In this document: positions 33,440 to 41,358 of the stretch, piece after piece
Layout: every line of letters starts with the position of its first letter
How positions within the stretch are numbered: the first letter of the stretch is position 1
NCBI RefSeq assembly: GCF_022524485.1
Contig: NZ_JAKXMK010000025.1
Location: 1 to 64,000 of the forward strand
DNA: 64,000 bases
Source of the DNA: Pseudonocardia alaniniphila
Lineage (GTDB): Bacteria > Actinomycetota > Actinomycetes > Mycobacteriales > Pseudonocardiaceae
Reading direction: 5' to 3'
Program-made: the position numbers and the translations under genes
Notes under the pieces: model-generated
Databases searched by the model: none
What the model was told of the DNA's origin: nothing
Seen by the model: only the letters and a program-made list of their open reading frames with translations

Positions 33440-34651
33440 GTGGCAGCAACGGACGGGAACGAGTCACCCGAGGAGGGTTCGCGAGAACCCGACGTCCCCG
33501 AACCGAACGACGCCGGTCCAACCGGCGCCAGCAGCAGCCTGACCGGTAACGCCGCCGCCGGCGCAACGAGCGAGGGCAGCCCGGACAGCAGCGGCAACGG
33601 CGGCTCGCCCAACAGCAACGGCTCGAACGGCAACGGCCACAACGGCGCCACCCACAACGGGACCGCCAGTTCGCCCTGGGCGGCCCCGGAATGGTCCCCG
33701 TGGTCACAGGAGGCGGCATCAGGTGCGCCGGCAGAGGCCCCCGGCGCCGCTGTCGCCCAGCCCGGACCTGGTCCGTACGCCGAAGGTTCGTACCCATCCG
33801 GTCCTTACCAGCCCTATGTGGCGGGGCCGGGGACGTCAGGCCCCTACCCGGTGTATCCGCCGAGCGCCTACCCGTCGATGCCGGACCCCCACCCGTCCGC
33901 GCCTCCGCCCACGGGCAGGCGGTCGCCCCGGCATCCGGCGGGGCGGGCGCTCACCGGAGTCCCGGTCCGCACCCACCGCTGGGGCCTGGGCGCGTACGTG
34001 CTCGTCGAGGCCGTGTTCCTGCTCACGTCCGTGCTGATCGGCTGGGCCGTGCTCGGCGACATGCCGGTGGTGGCAGGGCTGATCCTCGCGCTCGCCGTGC
34101 CCACTGTGCTGGCGGCCACCACCGCGGTGGTGATCACCGTGCTGCGCGGCAACGGGCCGCGCACCGACCTACGCCTGCAGTGGTCGTGGAGCGACGTCGG
34201 GCTGGGCGCCGCGTTCGGGCTCGGCGGGCTGGTCCTCACGGTGCCTGCCTCGCTGGTGTACGTCGCGATCGTCGGGCCGGACGCGAGCTCGGCGGTCGGG
34301 GACGTGTTCGGCTCTGTCAGGACCGGTCCGGTGCTGGCCGCGGTGGTGTTGGTGATCGTGGTGTTCCTCGCCCCGCTGTGCGAGGAGATCGTGTACCGGG
34401 GCTTGCTGTGGGGCGGGATCGAGCGGCTCGCGAACCGCTGGGTGGCCTTCGGCGTGACGACTCTGCTCTTCGCGATGGCCCATTTCGAGTTCACCCGCAC
34501 GCCGCTGCTGCTCATCGTCGCGATCCCGATCGCGGTGGCGCGGCTGTACACGGGCAGGCTGCTCCCCAGCATCGTCGCGCATCAGGTGAACAACCTCCTC
34601 CCCGGAGTCGTGCTGATGCTCGGCCTCCTGGGCGTCATGCCGACCGGGTGA
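33440..34651 (+). CDS. CPBP-family intramembrane metalloprotease-like protein
   Basis: A 403-residue protein. The first 170 residues are low-complexity and cytosolic by composition (Ser/Gly/Asn then Pro/Tyr-rich). The C-terminal 230 residues hold about seven membrane helices with the CPBP (Abi/CAAX protease-like) motifs in order: EEIVYRGLLWGG (EExxxR), FAMAHFEF (FxxxH) and HQVNN (HxxxN). These are the putative catalytic residues of Rce1-like proteases. It starts at GTG 33440. The substrate is unknown; actinobacterial members are scattered near core genes. Confidence 0.88.
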   Translation: MAATDGNESPEEGSREPDVPEPNDAGPTGASSSLTGNAAAGATSEGSPDSSGNGGSPNSNGSNGNGHNGATHNGTASSPWAAPEWSPWSQEAASGAPAEAPGAAVAQPGPGPYAEGSYPSGPYQPYVAGPGTSGPYPVYPPSAYPSMPDPHPSAPPPTGRRSPRHPAGRALTGVPVRTHRWGLGAYVLVEAVFLLTSVLIGWAVLGDMPVVAGLILALAVPTVLAATTAVVITVLRGNGPRTDLRLQWSWSDVGLGAAFGLGGLVLTVPASLVYVAIVGPDASSAVGDVFGSVRTGPVLAAVVLVIVVFLAPLCEEIVYRGLLWGGIERLANRWVAFGVTTLLFAMAHFEFTRTPLLLIVAIPIAVARLYTGRLLPSIVAHQVNNLLPGVVLMLGLLGVMPTG

Positions 34652-34682
34652 GCCGGCGGCTCCGTGCGTCATCGCCCGAAGG

Positions 34683-34702
34683 TGTCTGGCAGAATGACGG
34701 AT
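34683..34702 (+). promoter_or_regulatory. Promoter-like GTCTGGCAnnAT motif upstream of rpsP
   Basis: TGTCTGGCAGAATGACGG lies about 130 bp before rpsP. The same GTCTGGCAnnATG core recurs before rplS (37802-37820). CAGAAT is a plausible -10 element. No convincing -35 is seen. Confidence 0.4.
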
Positions 34703-34826
34703 CGGTCATGCGGCTGGCCCTCTACCGTGCCGCGGCCGCACACGTCGACGAAGCGCTGCCCGTAACCCCACGCGAGCCGCGCGGACTCACCACAAGCACC
34801 ACGATCCGCGAGGAGCAACGACCAGC

Positions 34827-35279
34827 GTGGCCGTCAAGATCAAGCTGATGAGGCTGGGCAAGATCCGTCAGCCGTACTACCGCATCGTCGTGGCCGATGC
34901 CCGCAGCCGCCGCAGCGGCCGGGCGATCGAGACCATCGGCAAGTACCACCCGAAGAACGAGCCGAGCCTGATCGAGGTCGACTCCGAGCGGGCGCAGTAC
35001 TGGCTGGGCGTGGGTGCGCAGCCCACCGAGCCCGTGCAGCACCTGCTGGAGATCACGGGCGACTGGCAGAAGTTCAAGGGCCTGCCCGGTTCCGAGGGCA
35101 CCCTCAAGCCGCAGCCGGAGAAGGCCGACAAGCTCGCCCGCTTCCAGGCTGCGCTCGCCGCCGCGAGCGAGGAGCCCACCACCGAGGCCACCACCCCGAA
35201 GAAGCGGGGCGACCGCCGGCCCAAGGCCGACTCCGCCGAGGGTGAGGCCACCACGGCCACCGAGGCCACCGAGTCGTGA
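34827..35279 (+). CDS. rpsP: 30S ribosomal protein S16 (bS16)
   Basis: A 150-residue protein. The first 85 residues are the S16 core (VKIKLMRLGKIRQPYYRIVV, GRAIETIGKYHP, DSERAQYWLGVGAQPTEPV). The C-terminal 60 residues are a charged, Ala/Thr/Glu-rich extension, which is common in actinobacteria. GTG start at 34827. It overlaps the KH-domain gene by 4 bases. It is the first gene of the rpsP-khpA-rimM group. Confidence 0.97.
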   Translation: MAVKIKLMRLGKIRQPYYRIVVADARSRRSGRAIETIGKYHPKNEPSLIEVDSERAQYWLGVGAQPTEPVQHLLEITGDWQKFKGLPGSEGTLKPQPEKADKLARFQAALAAASEEPTTEATTPKKRGDRRPKADSAEGEATTATEATES

Positions 35280-35515
35280 GTGTCCTCGCGGACGCTCTCG
35301 AGCACCTCGTCCGGGGCATCGTCGACCACCCGGACGACGTGCAGGTGGAGCTCGTCACCACGCGCCGGGGACGCACTCTCGAGGTGCGCGTGCACCCGGA
35401 GGATCTCGGCAAGGTGATCGGTCGCGGAGGCCGCACGGCCACCGCGCTCCGCACGGTCGTGGGTGGCATCGGCGGCCGGGGCGTGCGGGTCGATGTCGTC
35501 GACACCGACCGGTAA
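35276..35515 (+). CDS. khpA: KH-domain RNA-binding protein (KhpA/YlqC)
   Basis: A 79-residue single-KH protein. The GxxG loop is GRGG within GKVIGRGGRTATALRTVV, with the typical LVRGIVDHPDDV N-terminus. GTG start overlaps the rpsP stop (GTGA), so translation is coupled. The family binds RNA together with KhpB in Gram-positive bacteria; the location between rpsP and rimM is conserved in actinobacteria. Confidence 0.95.
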   Translation: MSVLADALEHLVRGIVDHPDDVQVELVTTRRGRTLEVRVHPEDLGKVIGRGGRTATALRTVVGGIGGRGVRVDVVDTDR

Positions 35516-35555
35516 CGGCACCGCCGAGCGCGCGCCGCGGGCGAGTATCGACGCA

Positions 35556-36101
35556 GTGCGAGCGACGTCGGGTACCGACAGCACCGAGTTGCTCGTCGGG
35601 ATCGCCGCTCGGGCCCACGGCCTGCGCGGCGAGCTCGTCGTCGACGTCCACACCGATTCGCCCGACGAGCGGTTCACGTCCGGCTCCGTGCTCACAGCAC
35701 GGCGCGCGGGCGTGCCGGACGCCGTGCTCACCGTCGAGTCCACCCGGCCGCATTCCGGCCGGCTGCTCGTGCGGTTCGTCGAGGTGCCCGACCGCGACGC
35801 CGCAGAGGCGATGCGCGGCGCCCGCCTCCTGATCGGCTCCGACGCGGTTCCGCCGCCGACGGATCCGGACGAGTTCCACGTCCATCAGCTCGAAGGCCTG
35901 CGGGCCGAGCTGGAGGACGGCTCCGTCGTGGGGTCGGTCCGTGAGGTCGTGCACGGTCCGGGCGGGGAGCTCCTCGTGCTGGTCCGGCCCGGCCGGCCGG
36001 ATGCGCTCGTGCCGTTCGTGCGCGCGATCGTGCCCACCGTCGACCTCGACGGCGGCAGGGTCGTGCTCACCCCGCCCGAGGGCTTGCTCGACCTGGAATG
36101 A
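35556..36101 (+). CDS. rimM: Ribosome maturation factor RimM
   Basis: A 181-residue RimM. The N-terminal domain has LLVGIAARAHGLRGELVV (about residues 10-27) and DRDAAEAMRGARLL, and the C-terminal PRC barrel includes GSVVGSVREVVHGPGGELL and ALVPFVRAIVP. It assists maturation of the 30S head near S19. GTG 35556 is chosen from context: it starts 40 bp after khpA and just before the conserved domain. It is followed by a terminator, so the usual partner trmD is on a separate transcript here. Confidence 0.93.
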   Translation: MRATSGTDSTELLVGIAARAHGLRGELVVDVHTDSPDERFTSGSVLTARRAGVPDAVLTVESTRPHSGRLLVRFVEVPDRDAAEAMRGARLLIGSDAVPPPTDPDEFHVHQLEGLRAELEDGSVVGSVREVVHGPGGELLVLVRPGRPDALVPFVRAIVPTVDLDGGRVVLTPPEGLLDLE

Positions 36102-36116
36102 ACCGAGCCACGTCAC

Positions 36117-36154
36117 GGCCCCCGCAGCACAGCTGCGGGGGCCGTTCTGCTTTT
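36117..36154 (+). terminator. Rho-independent terminator after rimM
   Basis: GGCCCCCGCAG (36117-36127) and CTGCGGGGGCC (36133-36143) form a perfect 11-bp stem with a 5-nt loop, followed by GTTCTGCTTTT. It ends the rpsP-khpA-rimM unit. Confidence 0.9.
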
Positions 36155-36174
36155 CCGCCCATTTTCGAGACGGT

Positions 36175-36219
36175 GTCAACCAGGGTTGACGCGGCCTCGT
36201 TGTCAACGTAGGTTGACAA
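36175..36219 (+). promoter_or_regulatory. Twin operator and leaderless promoter before the HTH gene
   Basis: Two copies of GTCAAC-N4-GTTGAC lie at 36175-36190 and 36202-36217. The second is extended to an 8-bp-arm palindrome, TTGTCAACGTAGGTTGACAA (36200-36219), which ends one base before the start codon. A -35 TTGACG (36186-36191) and -10 TAGGTT (36209-36214) at 17-bp spacing put the transcript start at or next to the ATG at 36221, so the mRNA is probably leaderless. The operators cover both promoter boxes. Confidence 0.7.
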
Positions 36220-36220
36220 C

Positions 36221-36436
36221 ATGACGGATGCGACGAAAGTGGCGGCAGCCGCGTCGAGCAGAGACCCGGCTGTCGGCCTGGCCGCGGTGGCGTCCCTGCG
36301 GGTGCTGCTCGAGTCATTGGAAGAGCTCCAGGTCACCAACGCGCGGGCGCAGGGGTGGTCCTGGCAGCAGATCGCCGAGGTGCTGCGGGTGAGCAGGCAG
36401 GCAGTGCACAAGAAGTACCGCCGGTTCGGGTTCTGA
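36221..36436 (+). CDS. Small helix-turn-helix protein
   Basis: A 71-residue protein. The C-terminal half is a helix-turn-helix (WSWQQIAEVLRVSRQAVHKKYRRFGF); the N-terminal half is an Ala-rich helix. Proteins of this size and type usually act as dimeric repressors. The ATG lies one base after a palindromic operator, and no ribosome-binding site precedes it, consistent with a leaderless message. It is followed 13 bp later by the ClpN-domain gene, so the two form an operon. Autorepression is inference. Confidence 0.85.
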   Translation: MTDATKVAAAASSRDPAVGLAAVASLRVLLESLEELQVTNARAQGWSWQQIAEVLRVSRQAVHKKYRRFGF

Positions 36437-36449
36437 GGGGAGCGGGGAG

Positions 36450-37013
36450 ATGTTCGAACGTTTCAGTCACGAGGCACGCTCGGTGGTGGTATCCGCGCAG
36501 GAGCAGGCGCGCGACAGGGCGGCGGACTCCATTCGGAGCGAGCACCTGCTGGCCGCGATGGTCATGGGGCGGCCCAATCCTGCTGCCGTGATCCTGAAGT
36601 CCCTGGGCGTCGACGGCACCGTGGTGGATGCGGAGATCGGCCGACTACGGCCGGATGGAAACCCTCCTCCGGACGCCGAGGCGCTCGCTACCCTCGGTAT
36701 CGACCTCGACGAGGTGCGCAGGCAGGTCGAGGAGGCTTTCGGGCCGGGCGCATTGGAACGCACCCGGGCCGCACGCGGACGCGTCCCGCGCGGTCACCTC
36801 CCGTTCGACCGCGCGGCGAAGAAGGTGCTGGAGCTGGCCCTGCGCGAGGCGCTGCGATTGAAGCACAACTTCATCGGAACCGAGCACATCCTGCTGGGGA
36901 TGCTCCATTCGGAGGTCGGGGCGGCGCAGCGGATCCTCGCGTCGCACGGAGTCGGCCTCGACGCCACGCGCGTGATCGTGGACGAGCTGGTCCGCGGCCG
37001 GCAGGCCGGCTGA
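36450..37013 (+). CDS. Clp N-terminal (ClpN) domain protein without ATPase
   Basis: A 187-residue protein made of two ClpN-type repeats. The first (residues about 1-60) begins MFERFSHEARSVVVSAQEQA with RSEHLLAAMV. The second (about 105-187) has FDRAAKKVLELALREALRLKHNFIGTEHILLGML. The linker between is polar. No AAA+ ATPase domain follows, so it may act as an adaptor or decoy for ClpC. GAGGGGAGCGGGG precedes the ATG. It is the partner of the small HTH gene, and both sit between rimM and trmD. Confidence 0.9.
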   Translation: MFERFSHEARSVVVSAQEQARDRAADSIRSEHLLAAMVMGRPNPAAVILKSLGVDGTVVDAEIGRLRPDGNPPPDAEALATLGIDLDEVRRQVEEAFGPGALERTRAARGRVPRGHLPFDRAAKKVLELALREALRLKHNFIGTEHILLGMLHSEVGAAQRILASHGVGLDATRVIVDELVRGRQAG

Positions 37014-37035
37014 CCGTCCCGCGTACGGTGCCCCG

Positions 37036-37782
37036 GTGCGGATCGACGTCGTCACCATCTTTCCCGCCTACCTCGCCCCGCTGCGGGAGGCGCTCCTGGG
37101 CCGGGCCATCGCGGCGGGGCTCGTCGAGCTCGCGGTGCACGACCTACGGAGCTGGACGCGCGACGTCCACCAGGCCGTTGACGACTCCCCCTACGGCGGC
37201 GGGCCCGGGATGGTGATGCGCCCGCAGGTGTGGGGGCAGGCGCTCGACGACGTGCTGGCGGAGAACGGCCCGGCACGCCTGGTGGTGCCCACACCGGCGG
37301 GCAGGCCGTTCACCCAGGCCACGGCCGAGGCCTGGGCCACCGAGCCGCGCCTGGTGTTCGCCTGTGGCCGGTACGAGGGGATCGACCAGCGGGTGATGGA
37401 CGAGGCGGCGACCAGGATGCCCGTCGACGAGGTGAGCATCGGCGACTACGTCCTCGTCGGCGGTGAGGCGGCCGTGCTCGTGATGGTCGAGGCGGTGGTG
37501 CGCCTGATGCCCGGCGTGCTCGGCAACCCGGCTTCGGCGCAGCAGGACTCCTTCTCCGACGGCCTCCTCGAAGGGCCGGCCTACACCCGGCCGGTGACCT
37601 GGCGCGGGCTCACCGTCCCCGAGGTGCTGCGCAGCGGAAACCACGCCGCGATCGCACGCTGGCGGCGTGATCGTGCTCTCGAACGCACAGCGCAGCGACG
37701 TCCGGATCTGCTCGCCGCCATGCCCGACGACGCGCTCGACAACGCTGACCGAGAGTTTCTCACCCACCTGAGGGGCGGGTGA
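37036..37782 (+). CDS. trmD: tRNA (guanine-N1)-methyltransferase TrmD
   Basis: A 248-residue SPOUT methyltransferase. MRIDVVTIFPAYLAP opens the protein. The SAM-binding trefoil knot shows VFACGRYEGIDQRV and SIGDYVLVGGEAA, followed by GVLGNPASAQQDSF; the catalytic Asp lies in the C-terminal part. It methylates G37 of tRNAs and prevents frameshifting. GTG start 22 bp after the ClpN gene. In most bacteria trmD directly follows rimM; here two accessory genes separate them. Confidence 0.97.
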   Translation: MRIDVVTIFPAYLAPLREALLGRAIAAGLVELAVHDLRSWTRDVHQAVDDSPYGGGPGMVMRPQVWGQALDDVLAENGPARLVVPTPAGRPFTQATAEAWATEPRLVFACGRYEGIDQRVMDEAATRMPVDEVSIGDYVLVGGEAAVLVMVEAVVRLMPGVLGNPASAQQDSFSDGLLEGPAYTRPVTWRGLTVPEVLRSGNHAAIARWRRDRALERTAQRRPDLLAAMPDDALDNADREFLTHLRGG

Positions 37783-37801
37783 TTTCACTGCACCCGATCG
37801 C

Positions 37802-37820
37802 GTCTGGCACTATGGACGGG
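37802..37820 (+). promoter_or_regulatory. Promoter-like GTCTGGCAnnAT motif upstream of rplS
   Basis: GTCTGGCACTATGGACGG lies about 125 bp before rplS and shares GTCTGGCAnnATG with the rpsP upstream site. CACTAT is a plausible -10 element. Confidence 0.45.
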
Positions 37821-37830
37821 TTGCCAGCGT

Positions 37831-37848
37831 CCGACGCACGTGCGTCGG
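37831..37848. promoter_or_regulatory. 18-bp perfect palindrome in the rplS leader
   Basis: CCGACGCACGTGCGTCGG is self-complementary over all 18 bases and lies 83 bp before the rplS ATG, just downstream of the promoter-like motif. It may fold as a short leader hairpin or bind a regulator. Confidence 0.5.
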
Positions 37849-37930
37849 GCCAGTCGGCGCCGCCGATCCTGAACGATAGGAAGGGCGCCCCCGCACGACC
37901 GCTATCACGGACCGAGGACGGATCTTCGCG

Positions 37931-38290
37931 ATGAACACCCTGGACGCCCTGGACGCACAGCAGCTGCGCTCCGACATCCCCGCCTTCCGGCCGGGTGACA
38001 CGCTCAAGGTGCACGTGAAGGTCGTCGAGGGCACTCGATCCCGCATTCAGGTGTTCCAGGGCGTCGTCATCCGCCGCCAGGGAGCCGGATCGCGGGAGAC
38101 CTTCACGGTCCGCAAGGTGTCGTTCGGTGTCGGCGTGGAGCGCACCTTCCCGGTGCACTCGCCGAACCTCGACAAGATCGAGGTCTTCACCCGCGGTGAC
38201 GTCCGCCGGGCGAAGCTCTACTACCTCCGCGAGCTCCGTGGCAAGGCCGCGAAGATCAAGGAGAAGCGCGAGACTCCGTCCGCGTCCTGA
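37931..38290 (+). CDS. rplS: 50S ribosomal protein L19 (bL19)
   Basis: A 119-residue L19. Conserved PAFRPGDTLKVHVKV, RIQVFQGVVIRRQGAG, FTVRKVSFGVGVERTFPVHSP and KLYYLRELRGKAAKIKEKR cover the full length. It sits at the 30S-50S interface. The ATG follows a leader of about 110 bp with a promoter-like motif and a palindrome, so it is transcribed at least in part on its own. Confidence 0.98.
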   Translation: MNTLDALDAQQLRSDIPAFRPGDTLKVHVKVVEGTRSRIQVFQGVVIRRQGAGSRETFTVRKVSFGVGVERTFPVHSPNLDKIEVFTRGDVRRAKLYYLRELRGKAAKIKEKRETPSAS

Positions 38291-38317
38291 CTGTCGCGGT
38301 CAGGTTGACGTAGCCTC

Positions 38318-39637
38318 GTGGACGTGGCCCTACCCGAGCTCCCCGACGACCGGCGGGCCCCGCCCCGGCGTTATCCGCCGGCGGACCAGCCGGCGCCCGG
38401 GCGATCCCAGGGCCAGCATCCTGCGTCACCGGGCGGGCCGTATGCGGGGCCCTACGGCGGTTCGCCTGCCGGGCCGGCCACGGGAGGTCAGCCCCCGGGC
38501 TACGGGCTCCCTCCGCAGCGCGGGGGCACGTACAACGGCGCACCTCCACATGGAGGCGCTCCCGGAGGTTCCTACTCGCCTCCGCGTCGCCCCGCCGGCC
38601 CACCTGTCAACGGCCAGCGGGCCCCGGAACGTCCCCCGCCGCCGAGGCGGCGCGATCCCGCCGACGACGAGACGACGGTCATCCACCGCGGCCTGATCGA
38701 CGACGCCTCCGACCAGAACCCCGAGGTTCCCGGCCGGCACCGCCGCCGGGCAGGCGCAGCTCCACCCCCGCGCGACGACGACCAGTCCACGCAGGGCGGG
38801 GGCAGGAAGCGCGGCGGCCGTCGCAGGCGGCCGGCGTTCTGGAAGGAACTGCCGCTGCTCATCGTGGTGGCGCTGGTGCTGACGTTCCTGATCCAGACAT
38901 TCGTCGCCAAGGTCTACGTGATCCCGTCGGGCTCGATGGAGACCACGCTGCATGGCTGCACCGGGTGCAACAACGACCGTGTGCTCGTCGACAAGATCAC
39001 CTATCGGTTCTCCAACCCGGCCCCGGGCGACGTCGTGGTGTTCCGCGGCCCGGACAGCTGGAGCAGCGAGATCAACGTACAGGAGCCGACGAACCCGCTG
39101 ACCAGGGCTCTGCAGGGGCTGGGGTCGCTCATCGGACTCGCGCCGCCCGACGAGAAGGACTTCGTGAAGCGCGTCATCGCGGTCGGGGGCCAGACGGTCT
39201 CGTGTTGCGACTCGCGGAACCGGGTGATGGTCGACGGCGAACCGCTCACCGAGCCCTACATCTACTACCTGCCTGCGGCGGGGCCACCGAAGCAGAGCCC
39301 GTTCGGGCCGGTCACGGTGCCCGAGGGCCAACTGTGGATGATGGGCGACAGCCGTAACAACTCCGCCGACTCGCGAGTACCCGACCACGGGCCCGTCCCG
39401 GTGGCGAACGTGATCGGCCAAGCGCGGGTGATCGTGCTACCCGTCTCGCGCTTCGGCTGGATCTCCTCCATCGACCCGCAGTCCACCGCCGTCGGCATGC
39501 CGGCGCCCGCAGCGCCGGCCGGAGCACCCCTGGGCCTCGGACTACTGGGCACGCTCCCGCTCGCGGCGTGGCGGCGCAGGTTGTACCGGCAGGATCCGGA
39601 GCTATGGGGTTTCCTCCCGGGTCGCCCCCGCTCCTGA
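38318..39637 (+). CDS. lepB: Type I signal peptidase
   Basis: A 439-residue protein. The N-terminal 170 residues are a Pro/Gly/Arg-rich cytosolic extension. One membrane helix (about 178-200) precedes the catalytic region: Ser206 in IPSGSMETT, then Lys284 in DFVKRVIAVGG and the GDSRNNSADSR box. A second hydrophobic stretch lies near the C-terminus (about 400-420, LGLGLLGTLPLAAW). It cleaves signal peptides of Sec/Tat exported proteins. GTG start 27 bp after rplS. The long N-terminal extension is unusual in length; actinobacterial LepB often has a shorter one. Confidence 0.95.
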   Translation: MDVALPELPDDRRAPPRRYPPADQPAPGRSQGQHPASPGGPYAGPYGGSPAGPATGGQPPGYGLPPQRGGTYNGAPPHGGAPGGSYSPPRRPAGPPVNGQRAPERPPPPRRRDPADDETTVIHRGLIDDASDQNPEVPGRHRRRAGAAPPPRDDDQSTQGGGRKRGGRRRRPAFWKELPLLIVVALVLTFLIQTFVAKVYVIPSGSMETTLHGCTGCNNDRVLVDKITYRFSNPAPGDVVVFRGPDSWSSEINVQEPTNPLTRALQGLGSLIGLAPPDEKDFVKRVIAVGGQTVSCCDSRNRVMVDGEPLTEPYIYYLPAAGPPKQSPFGPVTVPEGQLWMMGDSRNNSADSRVPDHGPVPVANVIGQARVIVLPVSRFGWISSIDPQSTAVGMPAPAAPAGAPLGLGLLGTLPLAAWRRRLYRQDPELWGFLPGRPRS

Positions 39638-39714
39638 TCGCCGCAGAGACTCGGAGCCCGACCATCGGACCCGTGTCGTCCCGCCCTGCCCGCCCGGTGG
39701 AGACTGCTCATCTG

Positions 39715-40605
39715 ATGCCCGCACGCCCTGCTCCTCGTCGTACGCCGGCCCGCCGCCCGATGCGGCCGGCGCTTCCTCCCGAGCTCCGTCCCGCCCGTGC
39801 CGTCGTACGTCGTTCCGCGGGTAGTTGGACCTTGCAATCCACGCTGCAGCGCCACGGACTCGGCCCGGTGGCGGGGGTCGACGAGGCCGGACGCGGTGCC
39901 TGCGCCGGCCCGCTCGTCGTCGCGGCCTGCGTCCTCCGGCCCGGTGACGCCAAGCGGCTCGACGGCCTGACCGACTCGAAGCTGCTCACACCCGCCGCGC
40001 GCGAGGGGTACTACGCGCTGATCACGCGCTGGGCGCAGGACAGCGCCGTGGTCGTGATCCCGCCCGAGGAGGTGGACCGGCGGGGTGTGCACGTCGCCAA
40101 CATCGAGGGCATGCGCCGTGCCGTGGCGGGGCTGGCCGATCGTCCCGGATACGTTCTGACGGACGGGTTCGCGGTGCGTGGTTTCGGCAGCCCCGCGCTC
40201 GCGGTGCCCAAGGGCGACCAGGTGGCAGCGTGCGTCGCGGCGGCGTCCGTGCTGGCCAAGGTGACCCGGGACCGGATCATGGTCGCTCTGCACGACGAGT
40301 TCCCGGAGTACGGCTTCGCCGAGCACAAGGGTTACTGCACGACGGTGCACGACGCCGCGCTGACGGAGCACGGGCCGAGCCGGGTGCACCGCTTCTCCTT
40401 CGTCAACGTGCGGGCAGCCCGTGGGGACGTCGGCATTCCCGTCGGCGTCGGTGGCGGTGTCGTCGGGGCTGCCGTCGAGGACGATGACGACGTCGCCGCA
40501 CTCGAGGCCGCTGCCGCTGTCGGGCTTCCCACGGCTCTGGTCCACAATGGGACAGTCACCGTCGGGCCGACCGAGGTGGGGGCAGAGGGAGGGATGGAAC
40601 CGTGA
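39715..40605 (+). CDS. rnhB: Ribonuclease HII
   Basis: A 296-residue protein. The RNase HII core has GVDEAGRGACAGPLVVAAC (catalytic Asp/Glu), LTDSKLLT, AASVLAKVTRDRIM and HKGYCTT. The N-terminal 40 residues are basic and Pro/Arg-rich, and about 60 residues follow the core at the C-terminus (GGGVVGAAVEDDDDVAAL), beyond the usual end. The ATG at 39715 is chosen over the open frame from 39568. It removes ribonucleotides from DNA. It overlaps the DUF2469 gene by 4 bases. Confidence 0.93.
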   Translation: MPARPAPRRTPARRPMRPALPPELRPARAVVRRSAGSWTLQSTLQRHGLGPVAGVDEAGRGACAGPLVVAACVLRPGDAKRLDGLTDSKLLTPAAREGYYALITRWAQDSAVVVIPPEEVDRRGVHVANIEGMRRAVAGLADRPGYVLTDGFAVRGFGSPALAVPKGDQVAACVAAASVLAKVTRDRIMVALHDEFPEYGFAEHKGYCTTVHDAALTEHGPSRVHRFSFVNVRAARGDVGIPVGVGGGVVGAAVEDDDDVAALEAAAAVGLPTALVHNGTVTVGPTEVGAEGGMEP

Positions 40606-40925
40606 GCGCCGAGGATCTCGAAAAGTACGAGACCGAGATGGAGCTCACGCTCTACAAGGAGTACCGGGACATCGTGGCCCAGTTCTCCTACGTCGTGGAG
40701 ACGGAGCGGCGGTTCTACCTCGCCAATTCGGTGGATGTCGCCGCACGCAACGCCGACGGCGAGATCTACTTCGAGGTCCGCATGTCCGACGCATGGGTGT
40801 GGGACATGTACCGGCCGGCTCGGTTCGTGAAACACGTCCGGGTTCTCACCTTCAAGGACGTGAACGTCGAGGAGCTGGACAAGCCGGATCTGCGGCTACC
40901 CGGTGGCGACCAGTTCGGTTCCTGA
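40602..40925 (+). CDS. DUF2469 family protein
   Basis: A 107-residue acidic protein that matches DUF2469 over its full length: MSAEDLEKYETEMELTLYKEY, then SYVVETERRFYLAN and a late RVLTFKDVNVEELDKPDL. The start is a GTG overlapping the rnhB stop. The gene follows rnhB in nearly all actinobacteria; its function is unknown. Confidence 0.95.
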   Translation: MSAEDLEKYETEMELTLYKEYRDIVAQFSYVVETERRFYLANSVDVAARNADGEIYFEVRMSDAWVWDMYRPARFVKHVRVLTFKDVNVEELDKPDLRLPGGDQFGS

Positions 40926-41358
40926 CATCGATCTTCGTCCCATTGCACCGGAATTCTCCGGGCGTCCGGTAGGCGTCCGAGCGGGCTACGGTCGCGACGT
41001 CGCCTGCTGTTCGAGCACGCCCCTCGGTGCGGGTGAGCTTGGAGGGGCGTCCGCAGCGAGAGTGGCCCGGTAGGACCCGACCCATTCGATTCCACCGATT
41101 GACACCGCTCTGCGCACGTGCGCCCGGAATGATGCGCACAACTCTCATTCGCGCGTTCCGATGTGGATTTCGTAACTGCGACGGCAAACCACCCGTCGTC
41201 CACATCGGGCACGCCGGTTCGCGGGCCCTACACCGTCCTCCTGACGGCATCGGCGTTCGCCGGGCACCGTAGACGGGGTTGTCCCCATCGCCCCCGAACT
41301 GTCCACAGTTGCGAGAACCGGCTGTCCCGGCACACACCGGACGTCGATCGTTGTCGGC
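40926..41358. other. 433-bp intergenic region before yraN
   Basis: No gene is supported here, although frames are open by GC bias. Two features are visible. A 10-bp inverted repeat, CCGATGTGGA (41158-41167) and TCCACATCGG (41199-41208), is separated by 31 bp. Three sequences resemble the actinobacterial DnaA box TTGTCCACA: TCGTCCACA (41196), TTGTCCCCA (41279) and CTGTCCACA (41299). It should also hold the promoter of the yraN-comM-dprA operon. Confidence 0.6.
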
